A stretch of DNA of 64,000 nucleotides from Halorussus marinus. Lineage in GTDB: Archaea > Halobacteriota > Halobacteria > Halobacteriales > Haladaptataceae. The first letter of the stretch is position 1; the number at the start of each line of letters is the position of its first letter. Under the pieces are notes generated by a model, which was given only the letters and a program-made list of their open reading frames with translations, was not told the origin of the DNA and searched no databases. The position numbers and the translations under genes are program-made. Below are positions 17,062 to 25,212 of this stretch, piece after piece. The stretch is taken from the NCBI RefSeq assembly GCF_004765795.1, contig NZ_SBIV01000001.1, positions 62,001-126,000 on the forward strand, given 5' to 3'.

Positions 17062-17591
17062 TCGGCCTGGAGTTTGCGCTGCTCGGATTCGTCTTCGCCT
17101 GCGCGCTCGCGACCGCGGTGTTGCGGGACGTGCTCGGCTCCATCATCGCGTTTGCGGCGTACAGCCTCGGGATCGCGATCATCTGGGTCGTGTTGCAGGC
17201 CCCCGACGTCGGGCTCACCGAGGCCGCGGTCGGTGCGGGCGTGACCACGGTCCTGTTCTTGCTGACGATCACCAAGACCGTGCGGCCGTCGGGCGAGCGC
17301 ACGCTCGAACGTCTCGACCTGCCCGCGCTTGGCGTCTCCGTCGTGCTGGTTGGCGTGCTCGCGACCACGCTCGGGGCGCTCCCACCGATCGGCGGCGCCG
17401 AGACCCCGGTCGCCACCTCCGAAGTGACCGGCTACTACCTCGAACACGCCTACAAGGAGGCCGGCGTGAAAAACGCCGTCACCGCGGTGCTTGCGGCTTA
17501 TCGAGGGTTCGACACCCTCGGCGAGGCGGTCGTGGTCTACTCGGCGGGGGTCGGAATCCTGGTCGTGCTCCAGCGGGAGGTGTTCGCATGA
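17058..17591 (+). CDS. DUF4040-domain Mrp subunit (MrpA C-terminal-like / MnhB-type)
   Basis: 177 residues from ATG 17058. It has five to six helices and the DUF4040 segment LGIAIIWVVLQAPDVGLTEA, the region that in bacteria lies in the C-terminal part of MrpA. In haloarchaea MrpA is split, so this gene supplies that portion as a separate chain. The C-terminal part (YRGFDTLGEAVVVYSAGVG) is the MrpB-linked hallmark FDTxGE motif found in MrpA and MbhE-type proteins. It overlaps the next gene by 4 bp. Confidence 0.9.
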   Translation: MIGLEFALLGFVFACALATAVLRDVLGSIIAFAAYSLGIAIIWVVLQAPDVGLTEAAVGAGVTTVLFLLTITKTVRPSGERTLERLDLPALGVSVVLVGVLATTLGALPPIGGAETPVATSEVTGYYLEHAYKEAGVKNAVTAVLAAYRGFDTLGEAVVVYSAGVGILVVLQREVFA

Positions 17592-18073
17592 GCGACGCCC
17601 ACCCGACCGAGGCCGACGCCGAGGCGGAGCCGACCGAACGGGGGGCCTACGTCGAGAGTCCGATCATCATGGCGACGGTGCGAGTCGTCGCGCCGTTCGT
17701 GTTCACGTTCGGGCTGTTCATCATGTTCCACGGCGCCGACTCGTCGGGCGGGGGCTTCCAGGGCGGGGTCATCGTCGGCACCGTCATCCTGATGCTCGGC
17801 ATCGCGTTCGGCATCGAGCCGACCCGCGAGTGGGTCGACCCCTCGACGCTGGTGGCGATCGTCGGGGTCGGGACGCTCGGGTTCGTCTCGATCGGCGTCG
17901 CGACGGTCGCGCTGGGCGGGGCCTTCCTCGACTACCCGGCGTTCGGCATCCATCACGCGAGCAAGTACGGCATCGAACTCGTGGAACTGCTCATCGGCGT
18001 CATCGTCGCCGGCATCATCACCGGGCTGTTTTTCGCCATCGCCGGCGGGATGGAGGGAGGTGAGTCGGCGTGA
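17588..18073 (+). CDS. mnhB: Mrp antiporter subunit B (MnhB)
   Basis: 161 residues. After a hydrophilic, acidic N-terminus of about 27 residues the MnhB domain follows: RVVAPFVFTFGLFIMFHG, then the DSSGGGFQGGVI loop that is the family signature, and further helices with GFVSIGVATVALGGAFLDYP. Overlaps mnhC by 4 bp. Confidence 0.93.
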   Translation: MSDAHPTEADAEAEPTERGAYVESPIIMATVRVVAPFVFTFGLFIMFHGADSSGGGFQGGVIVGTVILMLGIAFGIEPTREWVDPSTLVAIVGVGTLGFVSIGVATVALGGAFLDYPAFGIHHASKYGIELVELLIGVIVAGIITGLFFAIAGGMEGGESA

Positions 18074-18426
18074 TCGACGTGATCGCCACCCGGTACTACT
18101 ATCTGGCGACGTTCCTGCTGTTGGGCGTCGGTACGTACATGATGATCGGCAACCGCAACATCGTCAAGAAGGTGATCGGCGTGAACATCTTCCAGACCGG
18201 CATCTTCCTGTTCTTCATCGCGTCGGCGTACCTCGAGGGCGCGAACCCGCCGGTGCTGACGACCGAGGCGCCCCACGTCAGCCCGTTGCCCCACGTCCTC
18301 ATCCTGACCGCCATCGTCGTCGGGGTGAGCCTCACCGCGGTCGCGCTGGGGCTGGTCGTGCGCATCTACGACGAGTACGGCACCCTCGACGCCGACACCC
18401 TCTGGGAGGTGCGAGCCGATGAGTGA
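18070..18426 (+). CDS. mnhC: Mrp antiporter subunit C (NuoK-like)
   Basis: 118 residues from GTG 18070. A three-helix NuoK/MnhC protein; helix-linking motifs include YYYLATFLLLGVGTYMMIG, NIFQTGIFLFFI and PLPHVLILTAIVVGVS. The last is the MnhC/NuoK hallmark with the conserved proline-histidine-leucine turn. Its C-terminus overlaps mnhD by 8 bp. Confidence 0.93.
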   Translation: MIDVIATRYYYLATFLLLGVGTYMMIGNRNIVKKVIGVNIFQTGIFLFFIASAYLEGANPPVLTTEAPHVSPLPHVLILTAIVVGVSLTAVALGLVVRIYDEYGTLDADTLWEVRADE

Positions 18427-19951
18427 CCTCGTTCCGTTCGCGGTCGCCGTACCGATCGTCGGATCGGTGCTCGCGTTGCTCGCCGGACTCGTCCGATCGA
18501 AAAGCGGGTGGCCCGTCGCGGTCGTCGCCTCGGCCGTCCACGTCGGCGTCGCGGCCGAACTCGCCCGGCGCGCGCTCTTCGAGGGGACGGTCAGATACGT
18601 CGTCGGCGGCTTCGAAGTCCCCTACGGCATCGAACTCGTCGTCGACGGGCTGTCGGCGACGGTGCTCGGACTGGTGGCGGTGGTCTCGCTGGGCGTACTC
18701 GCCTACGCCCGCGTCGCGGGGCCTCGCTCGAACCCCTTCTACGCGGCCTACCTGCTGTTGGTCGCGGGGCTGACCGGGCTGACGATCACCGGCGACCTGT
18801 TCAACATGTACGTCTTCCTCGAGATCACGGGGCTGGCGGCGTACGTGGTCGTCGCCAGCGGCGACGGCGGCCGGTCGGCGGTCGCGGCGCTCCGGTACCT
18901 GCTGATCGGCACCGTCGGGGCGTCGCTGTTCTTGCTGGGGCTCGGCTACGCCTACATCGCCACCGGGACGCTCAACATGGGCGACCTCGCGACCCTGCTG
19001 GCCGAGTACGGCCACACCACGACGCTCGTCCAGACGGCGTTCGCGTTCGTCGTGGTCGGCCTGCTCATCAAGATCGCGGTGTTCCCGCTCCACACCTGGC
19101 AGCCCGAAGCGTACGCCGCCTCGCCGGACTCGGTCAGCGGCCTGATCTCGGCGCTGGTGTCGACGGTGTCGGCCTACGCGCTGATCCGGGTGGTCTACAC
19201 CGTCTTCACCCCGGAGTTCCTCGCGGCCAACCCGCTCGCGCGGGACCTGCTCGGGGTCGCCGCGGCGGTCAGCATCGTCGCCGGGAGCGTGCTCGCGGTC
19301 GCCCAGACCGAGGTCAAGCGGATGTTGGCCTACTCGTCGGTCGCCCAGTACGGGCTCGTGATCGCGGGCGTCTCGCTCGTCAACGAGACCGCGATGATCG
19401 GGGCGCTCGTCCACCTCGTCGGCCACGCGATCATGAAAGGCGGGCTCTTTCTGACCGCGGGGCTGGTCGCGACCGCGACCGGCGCGCGCACGGTCGACGA
19501 CTACGAGGGGCTGGCCGAGCGGCTCCCGGCGGGCGCGACCGCGTTCGGCGTGCTCGCGCTCGCGATGGTCGGAATCCCGCCCGCGGTCGGCTTCGTCGGC
19601 AAGTGGTACATCGCGCTCGGCGCGGTCGAAACCGAGTCGTGGGTGCTGACCGCGGTCATCGTCGGGAGCACGCTGTTGACGCTGGCGTACTTCGCCCGAC
19701 TTGTCGAGCGGATGTTCTTCCGCGAGACCCCGGTCGCCGCCGGCGACGCGGAGGCGGCCCGCGACGACGCAGACGTCGGCGCCGACGTGACCGCCGCCGA
19801 CGGCGGCGACCGACTGCCCGCTCCGGGGACCGTCTCGCTCGGGATGTACGCGGTCGTCGTCGCGGCGGCCGCGCTGGCGGTCGCGCTCGGCGCGGCCGTC
19901 TTCGAGTACGCAGCGCTCGTCGAACCGACCGTGACCAGTCTCCTCTCCTGA
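18419..19951 (+). CDS. mnhD: Mrp antiporter subunit D (first proton-conducting subunit)
   Basis: 510 residues with about fourteen helices of the NuoL/M/N antiporter fold. Key segments are LFNMYVFLEITGLAAYVVV (conserved Glu on TM5), KIAVFPLHTWQPEAYAASP (conserved Lys), SSVAQYGLVI and the VHLVGHAIMKGG broken helix. These charged residues form the proton path. The region about residues 438-470 (DAEAARDDADVGADVTAADGG) is a hydrophilic acidic loop. Confidence 0.94.
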   Translation: MSDLVPFAVAVPIVGSVLALLAGLVRSKSGWPVAVVASAVHVGVAAELARRALFEGTVRYVVGGFEVPYGIELVVDGLSATVLGLVAVVSLGVLAYARVAGPRSNPFYAAYLLLVAGLTGLTITGDLFNMYVFLEITGLAAYVVVASGDGGRSAVAALRYLLIGTVGASLFLLGLGYAYIATGTLNMGDLATLLAEYGHTTTLVQTAFAFVVVGLLIKIAVFPLHTWQPEAYAASPDSVSGLISALVSTVSAYALIRVVYTVFTPEFLAANPLARDLLGVAAAVSIVAGSVLAVAQTEVKRMLAYSSVAQYGLVIAGVSLVNETAMIGALVHLVGHAIMKGGLFLTAGLVATATGARTVDDYEGLAERLPAGATAFGVLALAMVGIPPAVGFVGKWYIALGAVETESWVLTAVIVGSTLLTLAYFARLVERMFFRETPVAAGDAEAARDDADVGADVTAADGGDRLPAPGTVSLGMYAVVVAAAALAVALGAAVFEYAALVEPTVTSLLS

Positions 19952-19954
19952 ACA

Positions 19955-21673
19955 ATGACAGAGATACACTCTCTCCGACCGGTCGCAGCGGTGTTGATTT
20001 CGCTCCTCGCAACCGTCCCCATCCTCGCGTCCCGCGGGCGCCCGAACGTCCGGGAGACCTGGACCATGCTGGCGGCACTGGGGACGTTCGGGGTCGTGGC
20101 GAGCATGGTCCCCGGCGTGCTCGCCGGCGACACGTACGTCACCGACTTCGGGACGTTCGTCCCCGAGGTGTCGTTCGCGCTCCGGGCCGACCCGCTCGGT
20201 ATCCTGTTCGCGCTGCTCGCGAGCACGCTGTGGGTGGTGACCAGCCTCTACAGCATCGGGTACATGCGCGGGCTCGACGAACACGACCAGACGCGGTACT
20301 TCGCGGCGTTCGCGGGGAGCGTGGCGTCTGCGGTCGGCGTCGCGTTCGCGCACAACCTCATCGTGCTGTACGTCTTCTACGAGCTGTTGACCGTGGCGAC
20401 CTATCCGCTGGTCGCCCACGACGAGACCGACGAGGCCCGCGCGGCCGGCCGGAAGTACCTCGCGTACACCTTCGGCGGCGGCGTCGCGGTGCTGGCGGGC
20501 ATCCTGCTGGTGTTCGTTCTCACCGGGACTACCGACTTCACCGCGGGCGGCATCGCCGGACTCGCGGGCGCCGACCCCGCCCTCGCGCGGGCGGCGTTCG
20601 GACTGCTGGTCGCGGGCTTCGGCGTGAAGGCGGCGCTGATGCCGATGCACTCGTGGCTCCCCGACGCGATGGTCGCGCCCACCCCTGTCTCGGGGCTACT
20701 CCACGCAGTCGCGGTCGTCAAGTCCGGCGTGTTCGGCATCGCCCGCGTGGTGCTCGACGTGTTCGGCCCCGACCTCGTGGGCGACCTCGGGATGGGGCTC
20801 CCGCTCGCGGTCGTCGCGGCGCTCACGCTCGTGATCGCCAGCGTCATCGCGCTCCGCCAGGACAACCTCAAGCGCCGGCTCGCGTTCTCGACCGTGAGCC
20901 AGCTGTCGTACATCGTGCTCGGGCTGGCGGTGCTCCACCCGATGTCGCTGACCGGGGGACTGCTCCACATCCCCGCCCACGCGTTCATGAAGCTCACGCT
21001 GTTTTTCTGTGCGGGCGCGATCCACGTCGAGACCCACACCGACGACATCTCGAACATGGCGGGCATCGGCAAGCGGATGCCCCTGACGATGACCGCGTTC
21101 GGGATCGCGGCGCTCGGCATGGCCGGCATCCCGCTGGTCGCGGGGTTCGTCAGCAAGTACTTCCTGCTGATCGGCACCGTCTCGGCGGGCCAGATGGTGT
21201 TCACGGCCGCTCTGCTGGTCTCGGGCGTGCTCAACATCGCGTACTTCTGGCCGGTCGTCTACGCGGCGTTCTTCGAGACCCCCGACCGGAGCGACGAGAA
21301 GCCGGTGATCGGGGCCGCGCTCGGCGGCTGGGTGGCCCGCGACGGCGCCGACCAGTGGCTCGCGTCCGACGGCGGCGCCGGCGGGCGTGACGGCGATCCC
21401 ACCGACGACCACGGCTACGCCGACGACCACGAGGGGCAGGGCCCGGTCGACAGCGCGGCGGCGGCCGAACACATCGACCGGGAGCACGGCCCCGACTACC
21501 GTCCCGAGTGGGAGCACCGCGGCTGGACCGGCGAGGAGTCGACGTGGTTCATGCTCGGACCGATCCTGTTCGCGGCCGCCGGATCGCTCACGCTCGGCGT
21601 CGTTCCCGACGCCGCGGTGTTCCTCCGGATCGTGCGTCTCGTCGTCGCGGGCGCGACGGGGGTGAGCGTCTGA
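19955..21673 (+). CDS. Mrp proton-conducting membrane subunit with large hydrophilic insert
   Basis: 572 residues, second NuoL/M-like chain (MnhA N-terminal-like or MnhD-like). Visible motifs are YVFYELLTVATYPLVAHDE (Glu), KAALMPMHSWLPDAMVAPTP (Lys) and HIPAHAFMKLTLFFCAGAI. Residues about 443-528 form a strongly acidic, histidine-containing loop between the last two helices, with DDHGYADDHEGQG and EHIDREHGPDY, much longer than usual. It starts 3 bp after mnhD and overlaps the next gene by 1 bp (TGATG). Confidence 0.92.
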   Translation: MTEIHSLRPVAAVLISLLATVPILASRGRPNVRETWTMLAALGTFGVVASMVPGVLAGDTYVTDFGTFVPEVSFALRADPLGILFALLASTLWVVTSLYSIGYMRGLDEHDQTRYFAAFAGSVASAVGVAFAHNLIVLYVFYELLTVATYPLVAHDETDEARAAGRKYLAYTFGGGVAVLAGILLVFVLTGTTDFTAGGIAGLAGADPALARAAFGLLVAGFGVKAALMPMHSWLPDAMVAPTPVSGLLHAVAVVKSGVFGIARVVLDVFGPDLVGDLGMGLPLAVVAALTLVIASVIALRQDNLKRRLAFSTVSQLSYIVLGLAVLHPMSLTGGLLHIPAHAFMKLTLFFCAGAIHVETHTDDISNMAGIGKRMPLTMTAFGIAALGMAGIPLVAGFVSKYFLLIGTVSAGQMVFTAALLVSGVLNIAYFWPVVYAAFFETPDRSDEKPVIGAALGGWVARDGADQWLASDGGAGGRDGDPTDDHGYADDHEGQGPVDSAAAAEHIDREHGPDYRPEWEHRGWTGEESTWFMLGPILFAAAGSLTLGVVPDAAVFLRIVRLVVAGATGVSV

Positions 21674-23427
21674 TGGTCGACCCCGTCGTTCCCCCGTTCG
21701 TCCCCGTGCTGTTAGCGGCGCTGGTGCTCCCGTTCGTCGGCCGGCGGCTCGGCCACGCGCTCGGCGTGCTGGCGACCGCGGTCGTGGTCCCGTACGTCTG
21801 GCTCGTCCCCGAAGGCACCCATCTGGCGACGCGGCTGTTCGGCTTCGACGCCGTGCTGTTCAACCTCGATCCGTTCTCCCAGCTGATGGGGCTCATCTTC
21901 GGCTTCATCGGCGCGGTCGGGGTGGTGTACTCGTGGGCGAGCGACGCCGACAGCCTCCAGACCGCGTTCGCGCTCTCGTACGTCGGGACCAGCCTCGGCG
22001 CCGTCTTCGGCGGCGACTGGCTCACCCTCATCTTCTTCTGGGAGCTGATGGCGGTCACCAGCACCCTGCTGGTGTGGTACTACGGCGGGCGCGCGATCCG
22101 GGCCGGCTACCGGTACGCCCTGCTCCACGGCGTCGGCGGCACGCTCCTGCTCGGCGCGGTGGTCTGGCACTACGTCGCGGCCGGCACCTTCCTGTTCACC
22201 GGCGACGGGATGGCCGGGCCGGTCGCGCCGGTGCTCGCGGGCATCGGCATCGGCGTCAACGTCGGGTTCGTCGGGCTCCACGCGTGGCTCCCCGACACCT
22301 ACCCGCGCCCGCATATCGCCGCGAGCGTCTTCCTCTGTGTCTACACCACCAAGACCGGTGTCTACGGCATGTACCGGGCGTTCCCCGACGGCAACGTCGC
22401 CATCGCCTATATGGGGGGCATCATGGCGGTGTTCGGCGCGACGTACGCGCTGTTCCAGAACGACATGCGCCGGTTGCTGTCTTACCACATTCAGTCGCAG
22501 GTCGGCTACATGATCGCCGGCGTCGGCATCGGGACGGCGCTGGGTCAGGCCGGCGCGATGGCCCACGTCTTCAACCACATTCTCTACAAGGGCCTGCTGT
22601 TCATGACCGCCGGCGTCGTGGTCTACCGGACCGGCAAGGAGAGCCTGAAGAAGTTGGGCGGACTCGGCCGGGAGATGCCGGTCACGGCCGTCGCGTTCAC
22701 GGTCGCCGCACTCTCGATCGCCGGGTTCCCGCTGTTCAACGGCTTCGTCAGCAAGGGCATCGTCATCTCGGCCAGCCACTACGACTTCCCGGCCGGACCC
22801 GTCGCAGTCGGCGACTTCCACACTCTCGAACTCCTCCTCCTCGTCGGGGGCGTCGGCACGTTCCTCTCGTTTATCAAGTTCGGCTACTACGCCTTCCTCC
22901 ACGGCGAGTACGACGGCAGCGTCGCCGACGCCAACCGCGGCCAGACCGTCGCGATGGTCGCCGTCGCCGCGCTCTGTGTCTTCTACGGCATCTTCGACGG
23001 CGCGCTGTTCGCGATCCTGCCGTTCGACGTGACCAGCGAGGCGGTCGTCTCGCACGTCTACCACACCTACACCGTTCCCCACGTCGTCGAAGGGGTGGCG
23101 CTGGCGGTCATCGGCCTCGTCGGGTTCGTCCTCATCAAGAAGCCCCTCGAACGGTACGGCGGGGACGTCCCCGACGTCGACGCCATCTACAACCCCGCGG
23201 CGTTCTACGGCACCCGCGGTCTTGTCGTCGGGGTCACCGAACTGTACGCCGCGGTCGATCGGCTCGCGGTCGGACTCGCGACCGGGTCGGCGAGCGCGGT
23301 CCAGCGGCTCGGCGGCGGCGTCGTCGCGGTGGTCGGGGGCCGTCCGGTCGAGGCCCGGACCGACATCCGAAACGGCGTGCTCCTCATCATCGTGGCACTG
23401 GTCGCCACGCTGGTCGTCGTGCTCTGA
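21673..23427 (+). CDS. Mrp proton-conducting membrane subunit (third D/A-like chain)
   Basis: 584 residues from ATG 21673, whose A is also the last base of the upstream TGA. About fifteen helices; motifs include FFWELMAVTSTLLVWYYGG (Glu), NVGFVGLHAWLPDTYPRPH and HVFNHILYKGLLFMTAGVV. It differs from the other two D chains by an extended C-terminal membrane region including HVVEGVALAVIGLVGFVLIK and a soluble tail. It ends the nine-gene operon. Confidence 0.92.
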   Translation: MVDPVVPPFVPVLLAALVLPFVGRRLGHALGVLATAVVVPYVWLVPEGTHLATRLFGFDAVLFNLDPFSQLMGLIFGFIGAVGVVYSWASDADSLQTAFALSYVGTSLGAVFGGDWLTLIFFWELMAVTSTLLVWYYGGRAIRAGYRYALLHGVGGTLLLGAVVWHYVAAGTFLFTGDGMAGPVAPVLAGIGIGVNVGFVGLHAWLPDTYPRPHIAASVFLCVYTTKTGVYGMYRAFPDGNVAIAYMGGIMAVFGATYALFQNDMRRLLSYHIQSQVGYMIAGVGIGTALGQAGAMAHVFNHILYKGLLFMTAGVVVYRTGKESLKKLGGLGREMPVTAVAFTVAALSIAGFPLFNGFVSKGIVISASHYDFPAGPVAVGDFHTLELLLLVGGVGTFLSFIKFGYYAFLHGEYDGSVADANRGQTVAMVAVAALCVFYGIFDGALFAILPFDVTSEAVVSHVYHTYTVPHVVEGVALAVIGLVGFVLIKKPLERYGGDVPDVDAIYNPAAFYGTRGLVVGVTELYAAVDRLAVGLATGSASAVQRLGGGVVAVVGGRPVEARTDIRNGVLLIIVALVATLVVVL

Positions 23428-23555
23428 GCCGGCCGGCATTTTTTCGAGGTCCGAACGCGCCGCCGAGCGCCCCGCCTCGCGAACGCCGAGTCACGCCCGG
23501 GCTACGTGAACGGCTCCCGTGAAACCCTCGACCACGGCCGGCCCCAGACCGTCAC

Positions 23556-23563
23556 CTTTTATT
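23556..23563 (+). promoter_or_regulatory. TATA box of the purine phosphoribosyltransferase gene
   Basis: CTTTTATT lies about 26 nt upstream of the ATG at 23585, matching a leaderless transcript and deciding the start against the upstream in-frame ATG at 23519. Confidence 0.6.
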
Positions 23564-23584
23564 CGCAGGTCGAGTACCTCCGAC

Positions 23585-24151
23585 ATGGATAAGCTGAGGC
23601 GATCGCTGCTCGACGCGCCGATCATCGAGAAGGACGGCTACCACTACTTCGTCCACCCCATCAGCGACGGCATCCCGATGCTCGAACCGGGGCTCCTCCG
23701 CGAGATCGTCATCAAGATCATCCGGAAGGCCGAACTGGAGGACGTGGACAAGATCGTCACGCCCGCGGCGATGGGGATCCACATCTCGACCGCGGTGTCG
23801 CTGATGACCGACATTCCGCTGGTCGTCATCCGGAAACGCGAGTACGGTCTCGACGGCGAAGTCGCCCTCTCCCAGCAGACGGGCTACTCCGAGAACGAGA
23901 TGTACGTCAACAACGTCGAGGACGGCGATCGCGTGCTGTTGCTCGACGACGTTCTCAGCACGGGCGGGACGATGAAGGCAATCACGGAGGCGCTCGAACA
24001 CATCGGCGCGGACGTGGCCGACGTCGTCGCGGTCATCAAAAAACAGGGTCCGAACGAGCTCGACGACACCGATTACGACGTCAAGACGCTGATCAACGTC
24101 GACGTCCGGGACGGCGAGGTCGTCATCGTCGACGAGAACGGCGACGGGTAA
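23585..24151 (+). CDS. hpt: hypoxanthine/guanine phosphoribosyltransferase
   Basis: 188 residues, the length of archaeal-type HGPRTase (the apt-like clade). The PRPP-binding signature [17 protein letters not shown] (around residues 118-134) is complete, with the two aspartates. Upstream [13 protein letters not shown] is the flexible loop and [10 protein letters not shown] the purine-binding region. It converts hypoxanthine or guanine and PRPP into IMP or GMP in purine salvage. A few haloarchaeal members have other substrates, so the base specificity is inferred. Confidence 0.92.
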   Translation: MDKLRRSLLDAPIIEKDGYHYFVHPISDGIPMLEPGLLREIVIKIIRKAELEDVDKIVTPAAMGIHISTAVSLMTDIPLVVIRKREYGLDGEVALSQQTGYSENEMYVNNVEDGDRVLLLDDVLSTGGTMKAITEALEHIGADVADVVAVIKKQGPNELDDTDYDVKTLINVDVRDGEVVIVDENGDG

Positions 24152-24172
24152 GTCACTGATCTCTCGCGGCCC

Positions 24173-24330
24173 CCCGCCGGCCGCGGTCAGCGCCGACGGG
24201 AGGCTCGTTCCGAGCGGGATGCGGGCGGTCCGGTCGGTCAGCGTCGGCGCGAGCACGACGATCGAAAAGGCGCTTCCGGCCAGAAAGACGAGGTCTTGCC
24301 AGATCGTCGTCCCATCGCCGTCGTATCGAG
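24173..24330 (-). pseudogene. truncated remnant of a small membrane protein gene
   Basis: On the minus strand codons for DGDGTTIWQDLVFLAG, then a hydrophobic helix (FSIVVLAPTL) and the segment TDRTARIPLGTSLPSALT are legible. From memory this resembles the N-terminal half of a conserved haloarchaeal small membrane protein (IWxDxVFLxG ... PTLRDxTARVPLGTSLP). There is no start codon in a sensible place upstream, and downstream the frame runs antisense into the hpt gene with no second helix. I read it as a decayed fragment, not an expressed gene. Confidence 0.4.
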
Positions 24331-24504
24331 AGAGTTCGTCGTCATCGCTTCTTCGTAGGCACGGTGGTTGCGTAACGCTGGTCGCTATACGTATTCGGGT
24401 GTCGTTCACCCCCCCTTCGATAGTTGCTGTTGTCAACGACTTCCGTGGCGACTTCTGAAGTGACTGGGAAATACGGCGGTGTTCTGGAACCCGAACCCAA
24501 CCCA

Positions 24505-24579
24505 ATGCGGTAGCTGTGCAGTGGCGGTAGTGCGGTGGCTGTGCAGTGGCGGTAGTGCGGTGGCTGTGCGGTGGCGGGG
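24505..24579. repeat. three tandem copies of a 25-bp repeat
   Basis: Three head-to-tail units of 25 bp at 24505-24529, 24530-24554 and 24555-24579. Units one and two differ at two positions; the third has decayed at its right end. The unit contains a core GGCTGTGCAGTGGCGGTA. It lies in the non-coding gap between hpt and tRNA-Arg(CCU), directly before the half-element. Confidence 0.85.
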
Positions 24580-24595
24580 CGGTTGCGCACGAGAC

Positions 24596-24703
24596 ATTGT
24601 ACCGCGAGCGAACGCAGTGAGCGGAGCGAACGGTGCGAGGAGCGCGGGTTTCATCGACGTTTTACAAGCGAGCGCCGCTCGGGGCGCGAGCGCACTAAAA
24701 GGT
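24596..24703 (+). repeat. half copy of the AACCTTTT-tipped repeat element
   Basis: The stretch shares the order of segments with 30732-30876: GTACCGCGAGCGAACGCAGT, then a GAGCG-rich part, TTTCATC(A/G)ACGTTTT, AAGCGAG and CGAGCGCA(C/G)TAAAAGGT. Only the right half is present; the left inverted-repeat arm seen at 30501 is missing. On the minus strand it gives a T-run (ACCTTTTAG) downstream of the tRNA-Arg(CCU) region. Confidence 0.75.
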
Positions 24704-24705
24704 CG

Positions 24706-24724
24706 ACGGGCGTGACGGGATTCG
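24706..24724 (-). repeat. duplicated 3' end of tRNA-Arg(CCU) (probable att scar)
   Basis: Nineteen bases identical to 24837-24855, which is the 3' end of tRNA-Arg(CCU) with its discriminator. It lies 131 bp downstream of the real tRNA end, and similarity continues imperfectly into the T-arm. Integrases that use tRNA genes leave exactly this kind of direct repeat. Confidence 0.7.
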
Positions 24725-24782
24725 GAACCGGAGCAAGACGGTCCGGGCGTGCGGCCCTGCGGGCCGTTCCGGGCTGTGGCTT

Positions 24783-24801
24783 GTGGGGTTCGAACCCGCA
24801 C
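24783..24801 (-). other. tRNA T-arm-like remnant between the direct repeats
   Basis: On the minus strand GTGCGGGTTCGAACCCCAC forms a T-stem and TTCGAAC loop resembling the T-arm of a tRNA, without any acceptor or anticodon arm. It sits between the two copies of the tRNA-Arg 3' end and may be a second tRNA fragment carried by the lost element. Confidence 0.45.
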
Positions 24802-24837
24802 GCTTCGTTCTCGGTCTCGCGTTGCTCGACACGAGAA

Positions 24838-24910
24838 CGGGCGTGACGGGATTCGAACCCGCGGTCGGGAGGTTAGGAACCTCCCGCCCTCTCCACTAGG
24901 CCACACGCCC
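24838..24910 (-). tRNA. tRNA-Arg (anticodon CCU)
   Basis: The minus strand folds into a full cloverleaf: 7-bp acceptor stem GGGCGTG/CACGCCC, D-stem GCCT/GGGC, anticodon stem GGAGG/CCTCC with loop TTCCTAA (anticodon CCT, decoding AGG), 5-nt variable loop and T-arm with TTCGAAT. The discriminator is G and CCA is not encoded. The 5' end is 13 bp from the tatA stop, so it may be released from a tatA transcript. Confidence 0.93.
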
Positions 24911-24923
24911 CGCGAAAAATCGG

Positions 24924-25172
24924 TTATTCGGTGGTCCGCTCGGCGTCGGTCTCGCTCGTCGTCGTCTCGGCGTCGACGCCGCCTTCCTGCATCTCCTTGA
25001 GCTCCTCCTCGACTTCCTGGCGCCCCTTCTTGAACTCGCCCATCGCCTCGCCGGTCGAGCGGGCGAGCTTCGGAATCTTGTTCGCGCCGAACAGCAGGAC
25101 GGCGATGAGGAGGATCACCATCATCTCCATCCCGCCGGGAATCGGGCCGAACAGTGGAATCATCTGTACCAT
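24924..25172 (-). CDS. tatA: twin-arginine translocase subunit TatA
   Basis: 82 residues. One membrane helix (about 14-33: GMEMMVILLIAVLLFGANK) followed by the LFGANKIPKLARSTGEAMGEFKKG amphipathic helix, the defining TatA/E signature with its FG hinge. A charged, Glu-rich tail follows. TatA polymerises to form the translocation pathway for folded proteins such as the halocyanin encoded in this window. It is 13 bp upstream of tRNA-Arg(CCU) on the same strand. Confidence 0.95.
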   Translation of the reverse strand: MVQMIPLFGPIPGGMEMMVILLIAVLLFGANKIPKLARSTGEAMGEFKKGRQEVEEELKEMQEGGVDAETTTSETDAERTTE

Positions 25173-25196
25173 CTCTGTTCGGAGATAGCCGATTCT

Positions 25197-25212
25197 GGAC
25201 TATATGCTTTTT
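25197..25212 (-). promoter_or_regulatory. TATA box of tatA
   Basis: The minus strand reads AAAAAGCATATAGTCC, an AT-rich block whose CATATA core is about 30 nt before the tatA ATG at 25172. Confidence 0.55.

Noticed and set aside
18332-20650. A 772-codon open frame antisense to the Mrp genes
   Set aside because: Dominated by R, D, G, E and H repeats with no domain; it is the complement of two real membrane-protein genes.
24505-24579. Tandem repeats as a CRISPR array
   Set aside because: The 25-bp units are directly adjacent with no unique spacers and no cas genes nearby.
24571-25000. Open frames reading GIRTRG-like peptides through the tRNA
   Set aside because: They arise by translation of the tRNA-Arg(CCU) sequence and its duplicate, a well-known annotation artefact.
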